Origin: Pontibacillus salipaludis
Lineage (GTDB): Bacteria; Bacillota; Bacilli; Bacillales; BH030062
Direction of reading: 5' to 3'
Assembly: GCF_014642405.1 (NCBI RefSeq)
Contig: NZ_BMIN01000019.1
Coordinates: 24,520-88,519 of the forward strand
Length of the DNA stretch: 64,000 bases
A program made the position numbers and the translations under genes. Position 1 is the first letter of the stretch; every line of letters starts with the position of its first letter. A model generated the notes under the pieces. It made no database searches and was not told where the DNA came from. It was given only the letters and a program-made list of their open reading frames with translations. Positions 52,268 through 61,043 of this stretch are shown here, one piece after another.

Positions 52268-53251
52268 ATGAAGAAGTGGTTAATAGTAGCCAGTATCGTT
52301 GCCATCTTGGCGATTACAGGCTGTTCAAGTTCAGAAGCTAAAGAAGGAAATGAGAAAGAGGAATCATATGATTATACAGTAGGCATCACTCAAATTGTTG
52401 AACACCCATCGCTTGATGCAGCCCAAGAAGGGTTTAAAGCAGCGTTTGAGGAAGCAGGTCTTAATGTGAACTTCGACGTTCAGCTTGCACAAGGGGACGC
52501 AAAGAACAATCAGACCATTGCTGATAACTTTGTAGGGGACGATGTTGATTTAATATTTGCTAATTCAACAGGAAGTGCTCAAAGTGCACTGAACGCAACG
52601 AAAGATATTCCGATCGTCTTTACATCGGTTACAGATCCTGTTGGGTCAAACCTGGTTGATTCAATGGAATCCCCAGGTGGCAACGTAACAGGCACAACAG
52701 ATACACACCCGGATGCTATTCCGAATACAATTTCATTTATGACAGAGAAAATGGATGTTCAAACAGTAGGAATGCTGTACAACCCAAGTGAACAGAATTC
52801 ATCGTCTCAAATTGAACGTGTTAAAGAGATTGCAGGTGACAAGGTTGATATCAAGACAGCAACCGTTACGACATCCGCTGAAGTAAAGCAAGCAGCAGAA
52901 TCTCTGACTGGAAAAGTGGACGCTCTTTACATTGTTACGGATAACACGGTTGTAAGTGCTCTTGAATCTGTTTTACTTGTAGGGCAAGAAGAAGATACTC
53001 CTGTTCTTGTAGGAGAGCTTGATTCAGTTGAGCGCGGAGGCTTTGCAGCTTATGGGTTTGATTACTACGACATCGGCTTTGAAGCTGGTCAAAAAGCCAT
53101 TGAAATCCTGGAAGAAGGAAAGAACCCTGGAGAAATCCCTGTTTCTTACCCACAAAACTTAAAGCTTCAGATTAATAAAGATGCAGCGAACGAAATGGGT
53201 GTAGAGATTCAGGAAGGCTGGAAAGAAGAAGCAGAGATTGTAGAAAAGTAG
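52268..53251 (+). CDS. TrpX-like ABC transporter substrate-binding lipoprotein
   Basis: A 327-residue lipoprotein: signal MKKWLIVASIVAILAITGC with lipobox ITGC (Cys19). The mature domain (GITQIVEHPSLDAAQEGFKA, TSVTDPVGSNLV) is the ABC_sub_bind/TrpX family known for tryptophan or tyrosine uptake in Firmicutes. It is followed by permease and ATPase genes, giving a complete importer. The ligand is inferred from the family. Confidence 0.85.
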   Translation: MKKWLIVASIVAILAITGCSSSEAKEGNEKEESYDYTVGITQIVEHPSLDAAQEGFKAAFEEAGLNVNFDVQLAQGDAKNNQTIADNFVGDDVDLIFANSTGSAQSALNATKDIPIVFTSVTDPVGSNLVDSMESPGGNVTGTTDTHPDAIPNTISFMTEKMDVQTVGMLYNPSEQNSSSQIERVKEIAGDKVDIKTATVTTSAEVKQAAESLTGKVDALYIVTDNTVVSALESVLLVGQEEDTPVLVGELDSVERGGFAAYGFDYYDIGFEAGQKAIEILEEGKNPGEIPVSYPQNLKLQINKDAANEMGVEIQEGWKEEAEIVEK

Positions 53252-53263
53252 AGGAGGATCATC

Positions 53264-54283
53264 ATGACAGGAGCATTATTCGGCGCAATTGAGTCAGGGT
53301 TACTATACGCGATTATGGCCCTTGGCGTTTATATCAGTTTTCGCATTTTAGATTTCCCTGATCTAACCGTAGATGGCAGCTTTGTAACGGGTGGAGCCGT
53401 CGCATCCGTTCTTATGGTAAGTGGAACATCACCATTCTTGGCTACGCTAGCAGGAGGGGCTGCGGGTTTTATTGCAGGGTGTATGACAGGGTTCCTTCAT
53501 ACGAAGGGGAAGATCAACCCATTATTATCAGGCATTCTGATGATGATTGCTCTATATTCTATTAATCTCCGTATTATGGGACGTCCCAATATCCCTCTTC
53601 TAAACGAAGAGACGTTGTTCTCTCAAATCGAAAGCTGGTGGGCATCTACAGGGATTGATGCAGCTTTAATGACTCCATTTCAAGAACTAGGAATGGAAGG
53701 TGCTGCGCCGAATACATTTTATGTGCTTCTGTTTGGAACCCTTCTGATTATCGGTGTGAAGAAGGTTCTTGATTGGTTCTTGCAGACAGAGTCTGGTATT
53801 GCACTTAGGGCAACGGGTGACAATGCAAAGATGATCAAGAGTCTATCAGCGAACACTGGTCTTTATATAATGATTGGCTTAGGACTCTCAAATGCACTTG
53901 TTGCGATGAGCGGAGCTTTAATTGTTCAGTATAACGGTTTTGCTGATGTGGGTCTTGGAGTTGGGATGATTATTGTTGGTCTGGCTTCCGTTATTATCGG
54001 AGAAGGCGTATTTGGTCGTAAGTCCATTGCGAGAACAACGCTCGCTGTTGTACTAGGAGCAGTCTTGTATCGCATCATTCTAGCTGTAGCCATGCAACTT
54101 GAATTTGTAAAAGCAAGTGACCTTAAACTCATTACAGCAATTATCGTAACAGGAGCACTTGTTATTCCAACATTCTCTGGTCAAATCAAAGAGTGGATGG
54201 AGCGTAAACGCCAGCAGAAAGCCTTAACACAAGAACTTAAGCAGGAAAGGGGACAGGACGTTGCTAAACCTCAAACAGATTGA
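53264..54283 (+). CDS. TrpY-like ABC transporter permease
   Basis: A 339-residue membrane protein of the branched-chain-type permease class, with about eight hydrophobic helices (for example GALFGAIESGLLYAIMALGV at the start) and the cytoplasmic LRATGDNAKMIKS segment. Start follows TAGAGGAGGATCATC, 12 bp after the binding-protein stop. It overlaps the ATPase gene by 23 bp. Confidence 0.85.
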   Translation: MTGALFGAIESGLLYAIMALGVYISFRILDFPDLTVDGSFVTGGAVASVLMVSGTSPFLATLAGGAAGFIAGCMTGFLHTKGKINPLLSGILMMIALYSINLRIMGRPNIPLLNEETLFSQIESWWASTGIDAALMTPFQELGMEGAAPNTFYVLLFGTLLIIGVKKVLDWFLQTESGIALRATGDNAKMIKSLSANTGLYIMIGLGLSNALVAMSGALIVQYNGFADVGLGVGMIIVGLASVIIGEGVFGRKSIARTTLAVVLGAVLYRIILAVAMQLEFVKASDLKLITAIIVTGALVIPTFSGQIKEWMERKRQQKALTQELKQERGQDVAKPQTD

Positions 54284-55058
54284 AAAAACCTTCTACAAAG
54301 GAACACCTGATGAAAAACGAGCGATCGACAACGTTTCTCTGACGCTAGAGGAGGGAGACTTCGTCACGGTGATCGGAAGTAATGGAGCAGGCAAGTCAAC
54401 ACTCCTTAACTTAATTGCAGGAGTCCTGTTTCCTGATCAAGGTCTTATGGCAGTAGATGACCTGAACATGACATACCTTCCGGAGCATAAGCGATCAAAA
54501 TGGATTGGACGAGTGTTCCAGGATCCAATGGCGGGAACAGCGCCTCATATGACGATAGAAGAAAATTTAGCCTTAGCGCTAGGTCGTACGAAGAAACGGG
54601 GTCTTGGACGGGGAGTGAGTTCCTCTAGAAAGAAAGAATTTAAGAAGCTTCTTCAAGATATGAACGTTAATCTCCATGACCGCCTGACTACGCAAGTTGG
54701 GTTGCTCTCAGGTGGGGAACGACAAGCCTTATCTTTATTAATGGCTACGTTCACCGAACCGCGAATCCTGTTACTTGATGAGCACACGGCAGCACTTGAT
54801 CCTGCACGCGCGGAACACATCACTTCAATTACAAGAGATGTCGTTGATCAGCACCAGCTCACAACGCTGATGGTCACCCATGACATGGAGCAGGCGCTCT
54901 CCCTTGGTAATCGTTTAATTATGATGGATGAAGGTAAAATTATCTTTCATGCCGATGCGGAAGAGAAGAAAAAGCTAACCGTCGCAGACTTACTAGAAGC
55001 CTTCCAAAAGGCTCGCGGTAAATCCTTAGCAGATGATAAAACGTTGTTGCAAAAATAA
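54261..55058 (+). CDS. TrpZ-like ABC transporter ATP-binding protein
   Basis: A 265-residue ATPase. Walker A GSNGAGKST (about residues 39-47), signature LSGGERQAL (about 154-162) and Walker B ILLLDEHTAALDP (D-E-H rather than the usual D-E-P) are present. The TTG start follows AGGAAAGGGG. It completes the importer operon and ends before a strong terminator. Confidence 0.87.
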   Translation: MLNLKQIEKTFYKGTPDEKRAIDNVSLTLEEGDFVTVIGSNGAGKSTLLNLIAGVLFPDQGLMAVDDLNMTYLPEHKRSKWIGRVFQDPMAGTAPHMTIEENLALALGRTKKRGLGRGVSSSRKKEFKKLLQDMNVNLHDRLTTQVGLLSGGERQALSLLMATFTEPRILLLDEHTAALDPARAEHITSITRDVVDQHQLTTLMVTHDMEQALSLGNRLIMMDEGKIIFHADAEEKKKLTVADLLEAFQKARGKSLADDKTLLQK

Positions 55059-55065
55059 TAAAAGA

Positions 55066-55108
55066 AAAAGATCTGCCCGATTCAGATGGATCGGGCAGAT
55101 CTTTTTTA
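55066..55108 (+). terminator. Terminator of the TrpXYZ-like operon
   Basis: Stem AAGATCTGCCCGAT / ATCGGGCAGATCTT with T-run. Confidence 0.93.
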
Positions 55109-55148
55109 TAGTGAACGTTACTATTCACATTCAATCCAGTTTGGGTCA

Positions 55149-55377
55149 CTTGAGACTCTTCACTCTACCTTTGTTTGTTCGAAGCGCGGGACTTGAGCCG
55201 TTTTTCTTTGATCTTGAGCCTTTCACTGTCATCTTGAGTCATTCTTCTCTGACTTAAGCCTATACCTTATGGACTTGAGCTGTTATTTTAAGCACTTGAG
55301 CCGATTTTTCAAAAACTTGGGCCAGTATGATTGGTCTTGAGCCGTAACACCATAGCTTGAGCCGCGCAGAGCTTGAG
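55149..55377. repeat. Phased array of CTTGAGCC words, 20-21-nt period
   Basis: CTTGAG-type words start at 55149, 55192, 55213, 55233, 55253 (CTTAAG), 55274, 55295, 55316 (CTTGGG), 55336, 55356 and 55372. From 55192 to 55356 every step is 20 or 21 nt. Sequence between the words is not conserved. Confidence 0.82.
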
Positions 55378-55395
55378 ATCAGACAAACAAGTACA

Positions 55396-55815
55396 TTACT
55401 TTATAATTAATACCGGGCAATGAACTCGCTTGGCCACTTTATGGCTCACACTGCCTAACACCATTTCCTGCAGTCCATTCAGACCTCTACTCCCGATAAC
55501 GACCACATCAAACTCCCCTTGATTTGCATACTCAACAATAGTAGGTCCTGGTTCTCCTTCGAGAGTTGTCACTTGGTAAGGAATATCAGCTTTCTTAGCT
55601 TTTAGTTCGATAGCAGATCGATTTTCTTCGTTAACATCGATTCCCTCCGGGCTATTCCAGTTTTGGAGTGTACTGGACTTTGCATGAGCTCGGTTGATCA
55701 CATATAGAATTTCTACAACGGCTTCCTGGTTACAAGAGGCAAGATGAAAAGCATGATCACTCGCTCGTAAAGCGTGTTCTGAGCCATCCGAGGCTAATAA
55801 AATGTTCTTATACAT
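55396..55815 (-). CDS. Universal stress protein (UspA family)
   Basis: A 139-residue protein. The N-terminus NILLASDGSEHALRASDHAF and the C-terminal VIGSRGLNGLQEMVLGSVSHKVAKR-type motif (GSRGLNG at about residue 113, ATP-binding GSVS near 124) show an ATP-binding UspA fold. It lies 15 bp after the SulP transporter gene, so the two form an operon, a pairing common in Bacillaceae. Confidence 0.88.
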   Translation of the reverse strand: MYKNILLASDGSEHALRASDHAFHLASCNQEAVVEILYVINRAHAKSSTLQNWNSPEGIDVNEENRSAIELKAKKADIPYQVTTLEGEPGPTIVEYANQGEFDVVVIGSRGLNGLQEMVLGSVSHKVAKRVHCPVLIIK

Positions 55816-55829
55816 TAGTCGATCACCTT

Positions 55830-57281
55830 TTAATGGTTATCTAATTTTCGTGCTAATTTTTGGTTTAAGTCTGAACTTAGTTTATTAAGTCCGATAATAT
55901 AGGCGTTTATCCCTTGATCTTCAAAGCGGCGTATGATTTTATCAAGTACAGCGACAGCGGAATCATCCCATAAACGAGCTTCACTAAAATCAAGCACCAC
56001 TTCTTTAGCTCCGTCCATCGTATAATCAAATTCATGAAACAGATCTGTAACAGAAGCAAAGAACAGTTCACCTTTAAAGTAAATCATCATCCGATTTCCA
56101 TGAATAGAACGACGTATATGAACTTTAGAAATTTTATGAACAAAGAACATAGAACTGAGAAGAATTCCTGTTAATACCCCGATCGCTAGGTTATGGGTAA
56201 GAATGACCGTTATGACTGTAACGACCATCACGATGTTATCTGTTAGCGGAACGATTGGAATCGTTTTAATGGAATTCCAGTCAAACGTCCCGATTGAGAC
56301 CATAATCATGACGCCAACTAGTGCGGCCATCGGAATTTGGGAAACGATATCTCCAAGGAAGACAATTAATAAGATAAGAACCACACCAGCTGTAAGAGAA
56401 GATAGTCTTCCTCTCCCGCCTGATTTGACGTTAATGACGGATTGACCAATCATCGCACATCCTGCCATGCCGCCGAAACATCCTGTTATAATATTAGCGA
56501 TTCCTTGACCTTTTGATTCTTGGTTCTTGTTGCTATAGGTACCGGTTGATTCATCGACAATGCTAGCGGTTAAGAGCGATTCAACGAGGCCGACAACAGC
56601 TAATCCAAGCGCATAAGGAAAAATAATACGTAGCGTTTCAAATGTAAGTGGAACAGCGGGGAGGAAGAAGGAAGGAAAGGCCTTTGTAATTTCGCCCATA
56701 TCGCCCACAGTACTAACCGTCGTATTCGTAAGGAATGCGATTGCTGTAACCACAACAATTGCAACGAGTGCAGAAGGGACCGCAGTACTTACACGAGGCA
56801 AGAGATAAATAATAGCTAACGTCCCAATGACCATCGCATACATCACCCACCCAGCCCCTGAAAAGTGTTCGAGTTGAGCTGTAAAGATCAGTATGGCCAG
56901 TGCATTCACAAACCCGACCATAACAGAACGAGGAATAAACCTCATGAACCTAGCAAGCTTTGCTATACCAAAAGCAATTTGTAAAACCCCTGTTAATAGG
57001 GTTGCTGCTAATAAATAAGAAAGACCGTACCCCGCAACAAGATCAACCATCAGTAAAGCCATTGCCCCGGTAGCACCTGAGATCATACCAGGTCGCCCAC
57101 CAACGAAAGCGATCACCACTGCTATAATAAAAGAAGCGTACAACCCAACCATCGGATCAACCCCTGCAATAATAGAAAAAGCGATCGCCTCCGGTACAAG
57201 CGCAAGCGCCACAACAGTACCTGATAAGAGGTCCCCTTTTGTATTAATAAACCAAGATTCCTTAAAGCTCTGTACCTCCAT
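55830..57281 (-). CDS. SulP-family anion transporter with STAS domain
   Basis: A 483-residue membrane protein. The transport domain covers about residues 1-380, with LVPEAIAFSIIAGVDPMVGL near the start and GMAGCAMIGQSVINVKSGGR. The cytoplasmic STAS domain (about 395-480) includes VVLDFSEARLWDDSAV. SulP proteins move sulfate, bicarbonate or other anions. Start ATG at 57281 follows AAGGGAG with 9-base spacing; longer upstream frames lack a site. Confidence 0.88.
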   Translation of the reverse strand: MEVQSFKESWFINTKGDLLSGTVVALALVPEAIAFSIIAGVDPMVGLYASFIIAVVIAFVGGRPGMISGATGAMALLMVDLVAGYGLSYLLAATLLTGVLQIAFGIAKLARFMRFIPRSVMVGFVNALAILIFTAQLEHFSGAGWVMYAMVIGTLAIIYLLPRVSTAVPSALVAIVVVTAIAFLTNTTVSTVGDMGEITKAFPSFFLPAVPLTFETLRIIFPYALGLAVVGLVESLLTASIVDESTGTYSNKNQESKGQGIANIITGCFGGMAGCAMIGQSVINVKSGGRGRLSSLTAGVVLILLIVFLGDIVSQIPMAALVGVMIMVSIGTFDWNSIKTIPIVPLTDNIVMVVTVITVILTHNLAIGVLTGILLSSMFFVHKISKVHIRRSIHGNRMMIYFKGELFFASVTDLFHEFDYTMDGAKEVVLDFSEARLWDDSAVAVLDKIIRRFEDQGINAYIIGLNKLSSDLNQKLARKLDNH

Positions 57282-57410
57282 CTGAAAAAACTCCCTTGCC
57301 AATATGCTACCCCTTATCATCCCCGAAACGTTGACAAACATGAGCAAGGATGGTCTTCCACATACGTACTTTTATGTGGATAGCTTAAAACTGAGATATG
57401 GAGTGGGGAG

Positions 57411-57584
57411 GGTCCGTTGCGGGGAAGAGTCGCTAGGTCTGACTGGAGGACCACTCGCTTTCCTGCGGGGAGCTGGGAAGCCTCCTCGTTCGCTAACGCT
57501 CTCTGTGGGTCTCCCCTAGGCTCCTTTCCCGCGGGAGTCTCGCAGTCCTCCAGTCAGACCTTCCATTATGGAGGTGAACGGACC
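57411..57584 (-). repeat. Dispersed stem element, copy H (GGTCCG-type)
   Basis: Ends GGTCCGTT / GAACGGACC; arms GGTCTGACTGGAGGAC and GTCCTCCAGTCAGACC pair perfectly. First half of a composite unit with H2. Confidence 0.88.
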
Positions 57585-57628
57585 TGGGCACAGGGGTTAT
57601 GAAACTCTATGAAATCATTTCTGGCATG

Positions 57629-57804
57629 CTTCCGTTACTTTTAATATGGCAAAGGTGGTCCGGGAAACTGCGAGACTCCTGCGGGAAGAAGAGTTAGACG
57701 AGACCCCGCAGGGCATGCTTTTTGCCCGAGGAGGCTCGACAGCTCGCCCGCGGAAAGGGAGTAGTTTCCCGGACCACCTTGCTCTTACTACCGTTAACGG
57801 AAGT
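57629..57804 (+). repeat. Dispersed stem element, copy H2 (GTTTCCG-type, ends slightly diverged)
   Basis: Ends GCTTCCG / CGGAAGT; arms AAGGTGGTCCGGGAAAC and TTTCCCGGACCACCTT pair. 44 bp after H, opposite orientation. Confidence 0.87.
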
Positions 57805-57835
57805 ATTCTCTCAGCCCATGTCTTGAAAATTAAAT

Positions 57836-57870
57836 AAGGGGGCCTTTTCCTTATTGGAAAAGGCCCCTTC
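57836..57870 (-). terminator. Terminator of the sco gene
   Basis: Stem GGGGCCTTTTCC / GGAAAAGGCCCC around AATAA; T-rich on the minus strand. Confidence 0.9.
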
Positions 57871-57874
57871 TAGG

Positions 57875-58462
57875 TTAGTTCACTAGGTCCATCACGGTAT
57901 TGTACACTTGGTCTTTGTTAAAGGCTTCGCCCATTGGGAATTTGCCAACGAGGTAATTGTCCTTGTCGAGGAGGTAAGCGTAAGATGTGTGGACAAGGTA
58001 GTCTGTGCCGTTATCTTTGAACAGGAAACGGAAAGGTTCTGCTAGCTTTTTGGTGTCTTCTACTGATCCTCTTAAAAAGATCCAGGACGGGTCTTCTTCT
58101 GCGCCAAAGCTTTTCATATACTGTTGTAGGCGTTCATTTGTATCATTTTCTGGATCGATGGTAACGGTTACAAATTCAACTTGATCCCCGTAAACCCCGT
58201 TATCTTTAAATTGTTCTTTTAAATGCATCATGCGTTGGGTGGTGAGTGGACATACATCTGGGCATTTGGTGTACATAAACTCAACAATGCGAACTTTTTC
58301 ATCCATAGAAGCCAGATTGTATTCTTCACCTTGTGCGGTATTCATACGCACGTCTGTAGGTAGTTCTACCCCTGCGTCGCGCCAAAATTGCAAATATGAT
58401 ATTCCAAGGCCGATGCCAATTACTAATAAAGAAATAAAGACAATATACCATTTCTTTTTCAT
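57875..58462 (-). CDS. SCO1/SenC-family copper protein (YpmQ-like)
   Basis: A 195-residue thioredoxin-fold protein with an N-terminal membrane anchor (about residues 6-26), the copper motif C67-P-D-V-C71 and the later His in YLVHTSYAYLLD (about residue 155). Sco proteins deliver copper to cytochrome c oxidase CuA. The second ATG (58462) is chosen because GGGGGA is one base from the first. B. subtilis YpmQ has 193 residues. Confidence 0.88.
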   Translation of the reverse strand: MKKKWYIVFISLLVIGIGLGISYLQFWRDAGVELPTDVRMNTAQGEEYNLASMDEKVRIVEFMYTKCPDVCPLTTQRMMHLKEQFKDNGVYGDQVEFVTVTIDPENDTNERLQQYMKSFGAEEDPSWIFLRGSVEDTKKLAEPFRFLFKDNGTDYLVHTSYAYLLDKDNYLVGKFPMGEAFNKDQVYNTVMDLVN

Positions 58463-58622
58463 ATCCATTCCCCCTGTAACCGTTCTGCTTACTTTTATAT
58501 TACAAGAGTAACTACGGTGGTAATAGGGGTTTTGGTGAACAACTGGTTACAATATTATGGCAACAATTTGAATTTTTTAGGCTGATATTTGTACAATAGA
58601 GTTTAGAATGGGAGAGGATGCT

Positions 58623-59822
58623 TTGAAGAAGTTACTTGGAGTTTATGCTATCTTTTTAGTTGTGTTATGGGTCTATTTTGGCTGGGTTTATGAACTTGAT
58701 ACGTATGCTGATTCAAGATACGCAGCATACCGTTATGCTTATTCCTTTACACAATTAACGTTCCCCTGGATCGTATTATTGTCCTTCATTATAATGGACT
58801 GGCACAAAGGCATGTTGGATTGGATCGAAAAGCGGTTTAAGAAAAAGTGGGTTCAGTCATTTATCTTTGGTGTTGTATTTATGACAGCTCTTCAACTCAT
58901 CTCCTTGCCATTAGATGGAGTTGGTTATTCAATGTCTAAAGCTGCTTCCATTAGTCATCAGCCCATCGGAGATTGGCTGGTAGAATGGAGTATTCAAAGC
59001 GTGCTTTTTATTGTGGTAGTAGCGGTATTAATTGCGGTCTTTCGCAGTATTGTCTCAAAGTTTCCGCAGAAATGGTGGCTTGTTTTGTGGCTGACTTCTC
59101 TCCCTGTCGCTTTTTTCATCATTTATGTGCAGCCGATCTGGATTGATCCCTTATTTGAAGATTTTACATCGCTTGAAGCAGGAAGCTTAAAAGATTCTAT
59201 AGTAGAACTAGCTGGTGAAGCAGGGATTGAGGAGGATCATATTTTTCAAGTGAATATGAGTGAGAAGACGAGCACCTTCAACGCCTATGTGACCGGAATT
59301 GGCGGGCAGAAGCGAATAGTCTTATGGGATACAATGCTGAATGGGATGAGTCAAGGTGAAGTATTGTTTATACTGGCTCACGAAATTGCTCACTATGTGA
59401 AACACCATGTTTATATAGGTGTAGCTGGTTATTTATTATTGAGCGTTGTGCTTTTGTGGAGCCTTGCGCGCATTTATTCGCTTATCTATCGAAATGGGAA
59501 GGAACGTCTAGGTTTACGTGAACGTTCTGATCTCCGCAGTGTACCGGTCTTGTTGCTGGTTCTCACGTTTTTGATGTTTGCCACGCAACCCATTAACTTG
59601 TATGTTTCGAGAGTGATGGAACGCACAGCAGACCGTTATGCTATTGAACATACGGACGATTTGCAACCAGCGCTTGAAAGTTATCAGGCATTAGCAAGGG
59701 AATCAAAAAGTGACCTCTCGCCACATAATTGGATTGTTTGGCTTCGATATACTCATCCTCCGCTCGGGGAAAGGATTGAGCGCATTCAAAGTGAAATGGA
59801 CCAGCGGACACAAAACGATTGA
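58623..59822 (+). CDS. yhfN: M48-family membrane metallopeptidase YhfN
   Basis: A 399-residue protease of the CAAX-protease 1 type. The zinc motif HEIAHYVKHH is at about residues 252-261; ERTADRYAIEHT provides the third ligand Glu. About six membrane segments precede or flank it. The TTG start at 58623 is 6 bases after GGGAGAGGAT, while the ATG at 58608 precedes that site. Its substrates are not known. Confidence 0.85.
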   Translation: MKKLLGVYAIFLVVLWVYFGWVYELDTYADSRYAAYRYAYSFTQLTFPWIVLLSFIIMDWHKGMLDWIEKRFKKKWVQSFIFGVVFMTALQLISLPLDGVGYSMSKAASISHQPIGDWLVEWSIQSVLFIVVVAVLIAVFRSIVSKFPQKWWLVLWLTSLPVAFFIIYVQPIWIDPLFEDFTSLEAGSLKDSIVELAGEAGIEEDHIFQVNMSEKTSTFNAYVTGIGGQKRIVLWDTMLNGMSQGEVLFILAHEIAHYVKHHVYIGVAGYLLLSVVLLWSLARIYSLIYRNGKERLGLRERSDLRSVPVLLLVLTFLMFATQPINLYVSRVMERTADRYAIEHTDDLQPALESYQALARESKSDLSPHNWIVWLRYTHPPLGERIERIQSEMDQRTQND

Positions 59823-59942
59823 CTTTTTAATTCGTTATATTAATATAACTTGTAAATATTCTCTCGAAATGAAAGACATTTACAGTATAAAGGCGTTGTC
59901 TTTTAACCGCCCTAGGTATAGTTGTTGGAATATTATGTGAAA

Positions 59943-59970
59943 ACCGCAAACGGTTGCGTGATACCGCAAA
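59943..59970 (+). repeat. Two ACCGCAAA direct repeats, 20 bp apart, upstream of the candidate RNA
   Basis: ACCGCAAA starts at 59943 and 59963. The first copy is also inside the small inverted repeat AACCG-CAAA-CGGTT (59942-59955). Spacing of two helical turns suggests protein binding upstream of a promoter. Confidence 0.5.
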
Positions 59971-60004
59971 TGTTTTTCGGTTACTTTTGACCAAGATTAT
60001 ATTA

Positions 60005-60234
60005 GAATAGACTCAAGACAAATTAAACGACACCGCACTTTTGTAGGACATTCGTTGTCTCTCAAATCTCGGGGTTCGTTTATGGAGTCTTGTTGCATGT
60101 TTGTTGTTGAGCTTACATGCACTGTGAACGAGGTTTGTCGTCATGGACTAATCGTTCACAAGTAATTCCCTCACTCAAAAGTTAACCAGTCGTCTCTTTT
60201 TGGCCAATGCCTCGATCGCATTGGCCCTTTTTTT
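60005..60234 (+). ncRNA. Candidate structured small RNA
   Basis: About 230 nt with no convincing gene but three perfect stems in series: TGCATGT (60094) with ACATGCA (60115), TGTGAACGA (60123) with TCGTTCACA (60152), and a terminator stem at 60202-60226 with a long T-run. The loop of the second stem holds TGTCGT (60136-60141), complementary to ACGACA near the 5' end (60027-60032), a possible long-range contact. A TATATT at 59998 may be the -10. A 22-codon frame from 60098 exists, without a well-placed ribosome binding site. I match it to no RNA family from memory. Confidence 0.5.
60200..60234 (+). terminator. Strong terminator of the candidate RNA
   Basis: GGCCAATGC / GCATTGGCC stem around CTCGATC and seven T. 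It lies about 380 bp beyond the yhfN stop. Confidence 0.9.
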
Positions 60235-60239
60235 ATGCT

Positions 60240-60516
60240 TTTTTAAGCTTATTGGGATTATCTTGTACGGTGTATGGATGATTATTGCGTGGATTGCGTT
60301 AAAGAGGGTTGGTAAGAAGGGCTTCTTAAACGTAAAATAGCTCCAATTCGTAACGTCGTAGGTTAGTCGGGTACTTGTTTAAGAATAAACAACCCAGACC
60401 AGAGCTATAATACGAATGGAGCTAGATGTTATATAGGTTATCCTGAAGTTTGAGAATTATACATAATAATATGTTTTTAATTTTGACTTAGTAAAAGTAA
60501 CGGAAACACCATTTCA
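60240..60516. other. Gene-free stretch after the candidate RNA
   Basis: About 280 bp. A short hydrophobic frame (GIILYGVWMIIAWIALKRVG, read through the region to a stop at 60339) has no ATG with a ribosome binding site and may be a remnant of a membrane protein. Nothing else recognised. Confidence 0.4.
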
Positions 60517-60972
60517 TTATTCGCCCGGGCGCTTGTACGTAATCATGTGCTCGTCATCTGTAATATAAAAATCTCGGTCTGGCCTTTCGTGTATGAGGCC
60601 GGCTTTTTCAAGTTTGAAGTAGTTCACTTTAAAGTACGGGTCGTTTTCAATGATCGGTAGTTCATTGTTTTGCTTGATGTAGTAATCGACTGCGCGTTGG
60701 ATATAATCTAGGTCGAGCGCGAGTTGACGATCTTTCTCTTCAAATAACTCGTACGTTTCTTTAGACATGTAGTACGTATCTTTTGGGATGCCTTTAAGGT
60801 AAGGGGCTAAGAGATTGTAATCGAGTGTGAGGTCCTCATTAATGACGGTTCGTAATTCGACTCCGTCTGGCAAATGATCTGTGAATTCATGGATGGCTCT
60901 TCGAACTTGTGAGAGCGATAAATCTTTTACTTCAAGCTGTTCTTGTTTCTTCTTTTTCTTATTCCACCACAT
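60517..60972 (-). CDS. Conserved-type protein of unknown function
   Basis: A 151-residue soluble protein beginning MWWNKKKKKQEQLEVKDLSL. It has no membrane segment; helical regions dominate and the C-terminus PDRDFYITDDEHMITYKRPG looks beta-rich. Start follows TTGGAGTGACACAAA. I do not recognise the family. It is divergent from a small gene and comK. Confidence 0.7.
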   Translation of the reverse strand: MWWNKKKKKQEQLEVKDLSLSQVRRAIHEFTDHLPDGVELRTVINEDLTLDYNLLAPYLKGIPKDTYYMSKETYELFEEKDRQLALDLDYIQRAVDYYIKQNNELPIIENDPYFKVNYFKLEKAGLIHERPDRDFYITDDEHMITYKRPGE

Positions 60973-61043
60973 TTTGTGTCACTCCAATTTGGTTAATTGT
61001 ATTTGGATCGCGCAACCTAAGAGGGAGAAAGGAGGTGCGCGGT

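Noticed and set aside
55149..55377. CRISPR array
   Set aside because: Core words only 8 nt with 12-13-nt gaps, far too short for CRISPR, and no cas genes.
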